This document shows positions 48,962 to 55,438 of a stretch of 55,438 bases of DNA, in pieces (within the stretch, counting starts at the first letter, position 1; every line of letters begins with the position of its first letter). The notes under the pieces were generated by a model. That model saw nothing but the letters and a program-made list of their open reading frames with translations, ran no database searches and had not been told where the DNA came from. This stretch comes from an uncultured Eubacteriales bacterium (lineage in GTDB: Bacteria; Bacillota; Clostridia; Oscillospirales; QAMX01). The stretch lies in contig CAJLFQ010000007.1 in NCBI GenBank assembly GCA_905205975.1, positions 1 to 55,438 of the forward strand. The letters are read 5' to 3'. Both the position numbers and the translations under genes were made by a program.

Positions 48962-50857
48962 ATGCGCAGTGCATCAGACACCGCCCCGAAAGCCTTGTCT
49001 GCGGAAGCCGCATTTGAAGAATTGAAGCAGAAGGCGCATACCCTGCCGCTGGCGCCCGGCGTTTATCTGTATTCCGACAAGGACGGGCGCGTGATCTATG
49101 TCGGCAAAGCGCGCGTCCTGCGCAACCGTGTGAGCCAGTATTTCCAGTCCAGCAACACAAACCCAAAAGTCCGGGCGATGGTCGCACACGCCCGCTCCTT
49201 AAACTATATTGTCACCGCCAGCGAGTACGAGGCGCTTGTTTTGGAGTGTTCGCTGATCAAACAGTATCAGCCCTGCTACAACATCCTGCTCAAGGATTCC
49301 AGCGGCCGCTGCTTTATCCGGGTAGACCTGCATGAGGCGTATCCCCGGTTTGAAATCGTCTCGAAAATCGATCCGGACAAGGCGTCGTATTTCGGCCCCT
49401 ATTTCAGCCGTGATCTGGCCAGAAGCGTTTTGGATGCTCTGCGCGCGGCGTTTCGGCTGCCCGTCTGCTCCCGCGTGTTTCCGCGGGATATCGGCCGGGA
49501 GCGCCCCTGTCTGCACTATCAGATGAAACAGTGTTACGGCCCCTGCCGCCCGGATGCACCGCAATCCGTTTATCACGATCTAATGGAGCAGTCGGCGATG
49601 ATTCTAAGCGGAAAAACCGGCGAATTGGAGACGCAGCTTCTCACCGAAATGGAAGCTGCCGCCGATGCGCTCGCTTTTGAAAAAGCGGCGGAGCTGCGCG
49701 ATCGGATCGCCGCGCTTGCCATCCTTGGCAGGAAGCAGAAAGTCGTAACGGACAGCCGAGGCCGCGTTGACGCCTGCGGGCTCTACATCGGCGAACTCCG
49801 CGCCGGTGCCTCTGTTCTTTCCATCAACAACGGCGCAATCACCGGTCAGCAGATTTCCATGATCAACCGGGCTTCGTTTGACCCGGCCGAGCTGTATGCC
49901 TCGTTTTTGAAGCAATACTATGCGCAGTGCGACGATATCCCTGAGCGCATCCTGATCACCACGGAATTTGAGGACGCGCCGCTGCTTTCGGACTGGCTTT
50001 CCGAAAAGCGGGGCGGGCGCGTTCGTATTGAAGTGCCAAAGCGCGGCTTGAACCGTCAGCTGCTCGACATGGCTGAAAACAACGCTAAAACAGAAGTTCT
50101 GCGCACGACCAAGCGGGCGGACAAGCTTTCCCGGGCGATGACCGAGCTGGCCGCGCTGACCGGTTCGGAAACGCCGTACCGCCGCATGGAGGCGTTCGAT
50201 ATTTCCAACCTCGGCAACTCCGCCATCGTCGCCTCGAACGTCGTTTTCATCGACGGCCGCCCCGATAAAAACAGCTACCGCCGCTATGCCATCCGCGGGA
50301 AAGACACGCAGGACGATTATTTTGCCATGCGCGAAGTCATCACGCGGCGCTTCACGCGGGAAACCGGCGAAACCGTGCCGGATCTCGTGCTGATTGACGG
50401 CGGCGGCGCACACGTTTCCGCAGCCGTTCAGGCCATGCAGGCGCTGCCGGAGCCCTTGCAGCGCACCGTGCCCATGTTCGGCATGGTCAAAGACGAACAC
50501 CATCGGACGCGCGCGCTGGTCGATCCCGACGGGCGCGAGCTGAATCTTTCCTCGCTTCCGGTCTGTTTCGCCTTCATCTCTTCGGTGCAGGACGAGGCGC
50601 ACCGGTTCGCACTCAACTACCACAATACGCGCGCCAAAAATGAAGCTTTTCAATCGGAGCTGGATCGGATTCCCGGCGTCGGGCAGGCACGGCGAACGGC
50701 TTTGCTGCGCACGTTCCGCTCAGTCGCCGCCATCCGCGAAGCGACAATGGAACAGCTGCTCCGCGTCGTCCCTCGGCCGGCGGCGGAGGCCGTATACGCG
50801 CATTTTCACACAGACAACAAGCTTCCGGACGGATCGCTGTCCGGACAAACAGAATAG
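48962..50857 (+). CDS. uvrC: Excinuclease ABC subunit C
   Basis: The 631-residue nuclease makes both incisions in nucleotide excision repair. Domains in order: GIY-YIG nuclease (GVYLYSDKDGRVIYVGKA), the UVR motif that binds UvrB (AADALAFEKAAELRDRIAAL), the RNase H-like nuclease (EAFDISNLGNSAIVAS; LVLIDGGGAHVSAAV) and a C-terminal helix-hairpin-helix (LDRIPGVGQARRTALLRTF). The start follows GGCGGAGGTG. It probably heads a small operon with rsmD, coaD and the coiled-coil gene. Confidence 0.97.
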   Translation: MRSASDTAPKALSAEAAFEELKQKAHTLPLAPGVYLYSDKDGRVIYVGKARVLRNRVSQYFQSSNTNPKVRAMVAHARSLNYIVTASEYEALVLECSLIKQYQPCYNILLKDSSGRCFIRVDLHEAYPRFEIVSKIDPDKASYFGPYFSRDLARSVLDALRAAFRLPVCSRVFPRDIGRERPCLHYQMKQCYGPCRPDAPQSVYHDLMEQSAMILSGKTGELETQLLTEMEAAADALAFEKAAELRDRIAALAILGRKQKVVTDSRGRVDACGLYIGELRAGASVLSINNGAITGQQISMINRASFDPAELYASFLKQYYAQCDDIPERILITTEFEDAPLLSDWLSEKRGGRVRIEVPKRGLNRQLLDMAENNAKTEVLRTTKRADKLSRAMTELAALTGSETPYRRMEAFDISNLGNSAIVASNVVFIDGRPDKNSYRRYAIRGKDTQDDYFAMREVITRRFTRETGETVPDLVLIDGGGAHVSAAVQAMQALPEPLQRTVPMFGMVKDEHHRTRALVDPDGRELNLSSLPVCFAFISSVQDEAHRFALNYHNTRAKNEAFQSELDRIPGVGQARRTALLRTFRSVAAIREATMEQLLRVVPRPAAEAVYAHFHTDNKLPDGSLSGQTE

Positions 50858-50906
50858 ATTCAGAGAATAGATTCAAAAGAGAATCCATTCAGAAAGGAAC
50901 GCCGCT

Positions 50907-51467
50907 ATGCGAATCATCACCGGCAGCGCAAGAGGCTGCAAACTCAAGCTGGTGCCCGGCGAGACCACGCGCCCCACGCGCGACATGGTCAAAGAAGCGC
51001 TGTTCAGCATCATTCAGTTCGACATCGAAGGGCGCACCGTTCTCGATTTATTTGCCGGTACCGGTCAGCTCGGTTTGGAAGCTTTGAGCCGCGGCGCCGA
51101 AAAAGCCGTTTTCGTCGACAATACGGCAGCCGCCGTCAGGGTGATCCGTGAAAACGCAGCAGCCGCCAAACTCATCGACCGGGCGGACATCCGACAGAGC
51201 GACTACAAAGCGTTTTTGCAGTCTGCGCCCAAGAAATCGTTCCATCTTGTCCTGATGGATCCGCCTTATCTGGCCGGATACCTGAAACGTGTGCTAAATT
51301 TCATCGAAACATTTGACATTGTCGCCGATCATGGTATAATTATATGTGAGGGGCGCGCCGGCGAAACGATGCCGCCTGAAATCGGGCATCTGAAGCTCGT
51401 CCGCAGCTACCATTACGGCATCACCGCGCTGTACCTGTACCGCCGCGAATTGGACGCCGCCGAATAA
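50907..51467 (+). CDS. rsmD: 16S rRNA (guanine966-N2)-methyltransferase
   Basis: The 186-residue SAM-dependent enzyme has the start MRIITGSARGCKLKLVPGE, SAM motif DLFAGTGQLGLEALSRGA and the N2-guanine catalytic motif MDPPY. AAAGGAACG precedes the ATG. The pair rsmD-coaD is conserved across Firmicutes and is present here with a 26-base gap. Confidence 0.96.
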   Translation: MRIITGSARGCKLKLVPGETTRPTRDMVKEALFSIIQFDIEGRTVLDLFAGTGQLGLEALSRGAEKAVFVDNTAAAVRVIRENAAAAKLIDRADIRQSDYKAFLQSAPKKSFHLVLMDPPYLAGYLKRVLNFIETFDIVADHGIIICEGRAGETMPPEIGHLKLVRSYHYGITALYLYRRELDAAE

Positions 51468-51493
51468 ACGTCTGCCGAGAAAGGACGATGTTC

Positions 51494-51973
51494 ATGAAAA
51501 CCGCCATTTGTCCCGGCAGCTTTGACCCGGTCACACTGGGGCATCTGGATCTCTTCCGGCGTGCGCTGACCGCGTTTGACCGGCTGATCGTCCTGGTCAT
51601 GCAGAACGGCGCAAAGCGCCCGGTTTTCTCCCTGGAAGAGCGCTGCGCCCTGATCCGCGCTTCTGCCGGCGATCTGCCCGGGCTGGAAGTGGACACGTTT
51701 TCAGGCATGACCACCGATTATACAGCAGCACACGGGGTGGACGTCATCGTCAAAGGCGTCCGCAATGCGACTGATTTTGACTATGAGACGTCGATTGCCG
51801 CAGTGCTTCGATCCTATGGCGGGCCGGAAACGCTGCTGCTCCCCTGCTCTCCGCAAACCGCACACATCTCCACCAGCACAGCGCTGCATCTGTTTTCCCT
51901 GAACCAGGATGTTTCCGCTTACCTGCCGGAACCGGTCATCGCAGCGCTGGATGCCCGGCGGCATAACGTTTGA
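51494..51973 (+). CDS. coaD: Phosphopantetheine adenylyltransferase
   Basis: The 159-residue enzyme makes dephospho-CoA from phosphopantetheine and ATP. The nucleotidyltransferase motif is PGSFDPVTLGHLDL and the second signature ISTSTALHLFSL. The second of two neighbouring ATGs (51494) is chosen because GAAAGGACG is too near the first. It follows rsmD as in most Firmicutes. Confidence 0.96.
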   Translation: MKTAICPGSFDPVTLGHLDLFRRALTAFDRLIVLVMQNGAKRPVFSLEERCALIRASAGDLPGLEVDTFSGMTTDYTAAHGVDVIVKGVRNATDFDYETSIAAVLRSYGGPETLLLPCSPQTAHISTSTALHLFSLNQDVSAYLPEPVIAALDARRHNV

Positions 51974-52013
51974 TTCTGTCACTTTAAATTTTTGAATACT
52001 GGGGGTTATCCTA

Positions 52014-52586
52014 ATGGACGCAAGACACACCATTGACGAACTGCTCACTATACTCAGCGACATGATTACCGAGGCATGGTCCATGCCGCTCAGCGGCGGC
52101 AAAGTCATGCTCGACCGCGAACGTGTGATGGAGCTGATCAACGAGATTAAGAACGTTCTGCCCACCGACATTCAGGAGGCCAGAGCCATCGTTGCATCAA
52201 GAAATGAGCTGGCAAACGCCGCACGCCGTGATGCAGACGCCATCATCAAAGCGGCAGAAGACCGTGCACGCTCCCTCGTGAACGAATCGGCCATCTACAC
52301 CGAAGCCAAACGCGCCGCCAACGAAATCGCCACGGCGGCTGCCGCCAAAGCAAAAGACATCCTGAACAACGCCGACCAGAAGGCTCGCGAGACGACGGCC
52401 GCTGCCGATGCACACGCCGTGGAAGTGGTCAAAACGGCCGAGAACCGCGCCAAAGAGCTGCGCGCTGCAACCTCGCAGTTTGTCAATGACGCGCTGGCCC
52501 GTTCGGAAGAATCGGTCGCCAACGCGCTGAATGAGCTGCATCGCGTCCGTCAGCAGTTCAAGCAGATCCCGCCGACGGCGAAATAA
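52014..52586 (+). CDS. Coiled-coil protein, Ala/Glu-rich, function unknown
   Basis: The 190-residue protein is almost entirely helical. Residues 1-50 contain an amphipathic start (TIDELLTILSDMI) and VMLDRERVMELINEIKNVLP; residues 55-175 form an alanine-rich coiled coil (AADAIIKAAEDRARSLV; AKDILNNADQKARETTAA) recalling ATP synthase b subunits or DivIVA-like scaffolds. Similar proteins occur next to coaD in Clostridia. No membrane segment is present. It is 40 bases after coaD and ends at a strong terminator. Function not known. Confidence 0.85.
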   Translation: MDARHTIDELLTILSDMITEAWSMPLSGGKVMLDRERVMELINEIKNVLPTDIQEARAIVASRNELANAARRDADAIIKAAEDRARSLVNESAIYTEAKRAANEIATAAAAKAKDILNNADQKARETTAAADAHAVEVVKTAENRAKELRAATSQFVNDALARSEESVANALNELHRVRQQFKQIPPTAK

Positions 52587-52610
52587 CTGCATTTTCAACG
52601 CAAAAAATAA

Positions 52611-52644
52611 CAAAACGGCTGCGGAAAAATCCGCAGCCGTTTTG
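52611..52644. terminator. Bidirectional terminator
   Basis: A 14-bp perfect stem (CAAAACGGCTGCGG with its complement) closes a six-base AAAAAT loop between two converging genes. Confidence 0.88.
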
Positions 52645-52654
52645 TTATGTGCGA

Positions 52655-53749
52655 TTATTCTGCCGCCGTCAGGCAGAGCGTACAGCGTTCCATCGGTCGG
52701 AACGCCTTAAAATAGCGCGTTTCCAGCGGAATCCATGTGGAGAAGAACCGTTCCGCCGAGGCCTGCGTATTGCGTCTGAGGATCCGGGCGCGCTGATATC
52801 CAGGGTCGATCGACAGGAAAACCGACAGGTCATAGTGTTCTGCCAAGTCCGGATGCATTGAATAGGCGCCTTCCACCACATTGAGCCGCCCCGGCTGAAC
52901 GATTTCCGGCGGGCACACCGTCTGTCTGGCGCAGTCAAACCGGCGGTATGCAACCGGTTCGCCGTTGGTCAGCGGGGTCAGCACTTCTGTCAGGAAGCGT
53001 TCCCGGTCGACGTTGCCGCCGGGTTCTGCATAGCGCTCCGGCGTGCGCTGTTCGGGGCGGAGGAAAAAATCGTCCATATGGAAAACCGCACAGCCGTCGT
53101 ACACCTGCTGAAGCTGCGCGGCCAGCGTCGTTTTGCCGCTGGCGCTGCCGCCTTCAATGGCGACCGTCACCGCCGGCTTTTCTGCAAGCAGCCGGTCAAC
53201 GGCTGCAAACAGCGGCAGCGCACGGGCATAGGCGCGCTTGCAGACGCGGTACGCCGGATGATAAGCAGCGCGGAACGGTTCAGAATGGCGGCAGGCCGGA
53301 TATCCGGCGCGTTCCCACGCGGCGATTTCCGCCGCCGTATCCGCGGCGGAAAACGGAATCTCTCCGTCTGCCGCGGCTGCCCAAAGGGCTGTCAGCTTTT
53401 CGGTCAGCATTTTCCTGCCGTTGGGCACCGGCTCCGCCGACAGGGCGAAGAGTTTCGCCAGCGTTTCCGCAGTCAGCCCGCTCCGCAGCGCGGAAAGATG
53501 CACCCGGCAGAACGGGCCGTCGAGCGGTTCGACTGCCGTTTCCGGCGCATTGTGCAGCAGGTTTTCCGCTCCGGGCGCTGTTTCCTCTTCCCGCCGGATA
53601 TAATCGGCCGCAGCCGAGGCGTCGCCAACAAGGTGTTCGCAGCCGCACGCGCTCTGAAAAAGCGCCTTGCGGAGGTCTTGCAGGGCAAGCTCCGGGTATC
53701 GTTCACAGTGTGCCTTCAGAAAAGCACGCGTTTTGGCTGCGTCGTTCAT
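52655..53749 (-). CDS. Uridine kinase-like P-loop kinase with extra N-terminal domain
   Basis: The 364-residue protein has a kinase domain in its C-terminal half: P-loop EGGSASGKTT at about 199-208, AVFHMDDFFLRPEQRT with the lid/base region of the uridine kinase/phosphoribulokinase family, and VVEGAYSMHPDLAEHYDLSVFL. The first about 185 residues are a separate alpha-helical domain (ALQDLRKALFQSACGCEHLVGD) of unknown role, not seen in housekeeping Udk. Substrate is therefore open. AAGGAAGG precedes ATG 53749. The next gene upstream on the same strand encodes an ECF S-component, so the kinase may trap a vitamin or nucleoside taken up by it. Confidence 0.8.
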   Translation of the reverse strand: MNDAAKTRAFLKAHCERYPELALQDLRKALFQSACGCEHLVGDASAAADYIRREEETAPGAENLLHNAPETAVEPLDGPFCRVHLSALRSGLTAETLAKLFALSAEPVPNGRKMLTEKLTALWAAAADGEIPFSAADTAAEIAAWERAGYPACRHSEPFRAAYHPAYRVCKRAYARALPLFAAVDRLLAEKPAVTVAIEGGSASGKTTLAAQLQQVYDGCAVFHMDDFFLRPEQRTPERYAEPGGNVDRERFLTEVLTPLTNGEPVAYRRFDCARQTVCPPEIVQPGRLNVVEGAYSMHPDLAEHYDLSVFLSIDPGYQRARILRRNTQASAERFFSTWIPLETRYFKAFRPMERCTLCLTAAE

Positions 53750-53820
53750 GGCAATGCGCCTTCCTTGCATAGATTTTGAGCACAGATTTGTGGCATAGAT
53801 CTGAGCCGGGTTCCGCGGCC

Positions 53821-54423
53821 TTATTTTGCATTCGGTTTGTTGTTGAGCATCAGCCCGGCTTTTTCCGCCGTCAGAACAAGCAGCGGAATCAGCACGATGT
53901 GCAGCACAATGCCCGGAATGCCGGAAAGCACCGTGCTGTCCAGAATGAGGCGGAACGGGATCGATTCGCGGTTGATCAGCGCGAATGCGCTGCGTGCCAG
54001 CCCCCAGGCGACACGCCCAGCCGCCATGGAAACGATCAGCGTGACATAGATGTTCCACGGTTTCTTGGGGAGCAAGCGGTACAGCAGGCCGGACAGCGCG
54101 CCGTAGACGGCCATCTCAAATGCCATGAACAGTGCGCCCGGCATCGGCGGCATCTTGAAAATCAGATGACGGAGCAGCGGGGCGATAAAGCCGACGGCAA
54201 GCCCCCATGGCCAGCCGACGGTGAAGCCGCAGAGCAGCGCCGGGATGTGGAGCGGGCTGAGCATACGGCCGATGTTCGGAATCTGGCCGGTCAGAAACGG
54301 CAATACCATCGCCAATGCCAGATACAGTGCCGAATACGTCAGTTTTCTGAGGGAAAGGCTGCGGATTTTGTGTGCTGTCTGTCTGTTTTTCATCTGTTTG
54401 TTTTCGATTTTCTTGTTTTCCAT
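53821..54423 (-). CDS. ECF transporter S component, substrate unknown
   Basis: The 200-residue protein has about six membrane helices. After a basic start (NKKIENKQMKNRQ) comes LTYSALYLALAMVLPFLTGQ, the S-component helix 1 that contacts EcfT, then GRMLSPLHIPALLCGFTVGWPWGLAVGF, a family typical of Clostridia annotated only as ECF S component. The vitamin it binds is not identifiable. CAGGAGGTAA precedes ATG 54423. A 180-base structured leader with a terminator-like hairpin lies upstream, so ligand-controlled expression is probable. Followed by the kinase gene after 71 bases. Confidence 0.85.
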   Translation of the reverse strand: MENKKIENKQMKNRQTAHKIRSLSLRKLTYSALYLALAMVLPFLTGQIPNIGRMLSPLHIPALLCGFTVGWPWGLAVGFIAPLLRHLIFKMPPMPGALFMAFEMAVYGALSGLLYRLLPKKPWNIYVTLIVSMAAGRVAWGLARSAFALINRESIPFRLILDSTVLSGIPGIVLHIVLIPLLVLTAEKAGLMLNNKPNAK

Positions 54424-54610
54424 GGGATTACCTCCTGAATACTGGGTGCATTCCAGCATAAAAAAAGATCCTGTCCGCTGCCTTCTGGCGGCGCAGAATC
54501 CTTCTGGATGCTTTTCTGAGCGTCTGTATTGGATATGCTGGAATGTATGGACTCGGAGGCCTGCTTCTGCCGGCCAAACGCCGGCTTCTGCCAGCGAATC
54601 TGTCGGCTTT
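54424..54610 (-). ncRNA. Structured leader of the ECF S-component gene, candidate riboswitch
   Basis: From the promoter at 54611-54639 the minus-strand leader contains: a hairpin GCCGGCGTTTGGCCGGC flanked by two GGCAGAAGC repeats; a 12-base segment CATTCCAGCATA that pairs perfectly with TATGCTGGAATG about 75 bases later (54534-54545 and 54449-54460); and between them an imperfect hairpin ending in TTTTTTT at about 54461-54467. The pairing of the 12-mers would bracket the terminator. It does not match FMN, TPP, THF, preQ1 or T-box consensus blocks that I know. Confidence 0.55.
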
Positions 54611-54639
54611 ATTATACCAGAAATCCCGGCGGCTGTCAA
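54611..54639 (-). promoter_or_regulatory. Promoter of the ECF S-component gene
   Basis: TTGACA (54634-54639), 17 bases, TATAAT (54611-54616) on the minus strand: perfect consensus boxes and spacing, about 190 bases before the start codon. Confidence 0.85.
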
Positions 54640-54668
54640 CCAGCCACCGGGATCCAATTTTTCTCGAT

Positions 54669-54812
54669 CTAATTTTTCGCCGATTGAGCGGAGCCGCTTT
54701 TGACGGCGATGCCGTCTGCCCCATGGTTCGCTGCAATGCAGATCTTTTCGCAGTTGCAGAGGACGATTTCGGCGTCCGTATCGCAGACATCCGGAATGAT
54801 CTGTGTCTGCAT
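54669..54812 (-). CDS. Small Cys-containing protein, 47 residues
   Basis: The short frame begins MQTQIIPDVCDTDAEIVLCN and contains four cysteines (10, 19, 21, 25), C-x-C-x-x-x-C in its middle. No family is recognised. It is supported by an AAAGGAG site 6 bases before the ATG and by its own promoter (54855-54883), which is better support than most frames of this size have. It may bind metal or form disulfides; that is only a suggestion. The divergent neighbour is the Y-family polymerase. Confidence 0.55.
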   Translation of the reverse strand: MQTQIIPDVCDTDAEIVLCNCEKICIAANHGADGIAVKSGSAQSAKN

Positions 54813-54854
54813 GACGTTCTCCTTTACTGGTTCGATCTGCATGAGGCTGGTTTC

Positions 54855-54883
54855 AGAATAACAGATTGTCTGCCGTTTTGCAA
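54855..54883 (-). promoter_or_regulatory. Promoter of the 47-residue protein gene
   Basis: TTGCAA (54878-54883), 17 bases, TATTCT (54855-54860) on the minus strand, 43 bases before the start. Confidence 0.55.
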
Positions 54884-54951
54884 GCATTTTCATCGATGCG
54901 GCGTACTGATTCCGCATCAGGCTCTGGAAAATGATTCCGCTTTGTTCGCGC

Positions 54952-54980
54952 TTGACAAACACTGGTTCGTATGATAAGAT
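54952..54980 (+). promoter_or_regulatory. Promoter of the Y-family polymerase gene
   Basis: TTGACA (54952-54957), 17 bases, TAAGAT (54975-54980), about 30 bases before the start codon. No CGAAC-N4-GTTCG LexA box is seen in it. Confidence 0.65.
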
Positions 54981-55012
54981 TACGGTATCATCCGCGGCAG
55001 GGAGGGATGTTT

Positions 55013-55438
55013 GTGGAGGGCCGCATCTATATCGCCATTGACCTGAAATCGTTCTACGCTTCGGTGGAATGCATGGAACGCGGGCGCGACCCGATGACGA
55101 CGCATCTCGTCGTCGCCGATCCTTCCCGGACAGAAAAGACCATCTGTCTCGCTGTCACCCCGGCGCTGAAAGCGTACGGCGTTCCCGGGCGTTCCCGGCT
55201 GTTTGAAGTCGTCCAGCGCGTCCGGCAGATCAACGCGCAGCGTCTCACCGCGGCGCCCGGTCACGCTTTTCGCGGGGCGTCTGACGATGCCCGACTTTTG
55301 AAACGCGATCCTTCGCTTGCGCTCGACTATATCGTTGCGCCGCCGCAGATGGCGCGGTATCTGGCCGTCAGCGCGCAGATTTACCGGATTTACCTGAAGT
55401 ATGTCGCGCCGGAGGACATCCATGTATATTCCATCGAT
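55013..55438 (+). CDS. Y-family DNA polymerase (DinB/UmuC/UvrX-like), 3'-truncated
   Basis: The first 142 residues of a translesion polymerase are present: IYIAIDLKSFYASVECMERG, with the catalytic Asp and the F-Y steric-gate pair of the palm, HLVVADPSRTEKTICLAVTPALKAYGV, and a region running up to VHVYSID-like IHVYSID, where the second metal-ligand Asp sits, at the window edge. The insert after the first motifs (RLTAAPGHAFRGASDDARLL) is typical of the Firmicutes UmuC/UvrX subgroup. GTG 55013 is preferred over ATG 55007 because GGGAGG is too close to the ATG. Confidence 0.9.
   Translation, partial: MEGRIYIAIDLKSFYASVECMERGRDPMTTHLVVADPSRTEKTICLAVTPALKAYGVPGRSRLFEVVQRVRQINAQRLTAAPGHAFRGASDDARLLKRDPSLALDYIVAPPQMARYLAVSAQIYRIYLKYVAPEDIHVYSID

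Noticed and set aside
54424..54610. T-box leader in front of the ECF S-component gene
   Set aside because: The invariant T-box sequence (GGGTGGNACCGCG type) is not present in the leader.

Overview
This is one contig-like window from a moderately GC-rich Gram-positive bacterium, most likely a Clostridia/Oscillospirales-type anaerobe. The evidence is an hrcA-grpE-dnaK-dnaJ operon under a perfect CIRCE, an FMN riboswitch in front of a RibU-type ECF transporter gene, a SpoVD-like penicillin-binding protein with PASTA domains, a MurE with the meso-diaminopimelate signature DNPR, low-GC-Gram-positive style sigma-A promoters (TTGACA-17-TATAAT), strong Shine-Dalgarno sites and some TTG/GTG starts. 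The taxonomic placement is inference; no rRNA gene is present.

Layout. 1-8.6 kb: the end of a serine hydrolase gene, tRNA-Pro(GGG), a flavodoxin-like reductase, two genes behind near-duplicate promoter/leader units, an ABC exporter pair, deoC and an M32 carboxypeptidase. 8.6-17.8 kb: HtrA protease, cinA, thiI with its cysteine desulfurase, a frameshifted GNAT gene, a DtxR-type regulator and a GH78 rhamnosidase. 17.8-22.8 kb: heat-shock operon. 23-28.3 kb: a two-TM protein, an ECF sigma factor translationally coupled to a membrane VWA protein (probable anti-sigma), riboswitch-controlled ribU and a lipoprotein. 28.4-30.3 kb: a divergent regulator pair (ArpU/sigma-region-4-like protein versus an S24 self-cleaving repressor) whose two facing promoters both carry AACGTT-centred palindromes, followed by a cytidine deaminase gene with an in-frame TGA.

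30.3-48.2 kb is a long division/cell-wall (dcw) cluster on the minus strand, read mraZ-rsmH-ftsL-spoVD/ftsI-murE-murF-mraY-ftsW-murG-murA-ftsQ-ftsZ-ftsZ2, followed by a DUF4870-like protein, a DUF4097-like protein and a cyclophilin. Two points stand out: ftsZ is present twice in tandem, the second copy with altered T7-loop and GTP-site residues, and murD is missing from its usual place between mraY and ftsW. 48.5-55.4 kb: HPr, uvrC, rsmD, coaD, a coiled-coil protein, a kinase with an extra N-terminal domain, an ECF S-component behind a long structured leader that I cannot assign, a tiny Cys-containing protein with its own promoter, and the start of a Y-family DNA polymerase.

The strongest candidates for something undescribed are the tandem FtsZ pair, the ECF-sigma/VWA module, the orphan leader RNA at about 54.42-54.61 kb, and the twin promoter-leader elements at 1.7 and 2.4 kb. 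No CRISPR array, insertion sequence, rRNA or prophage structural gene was seen.
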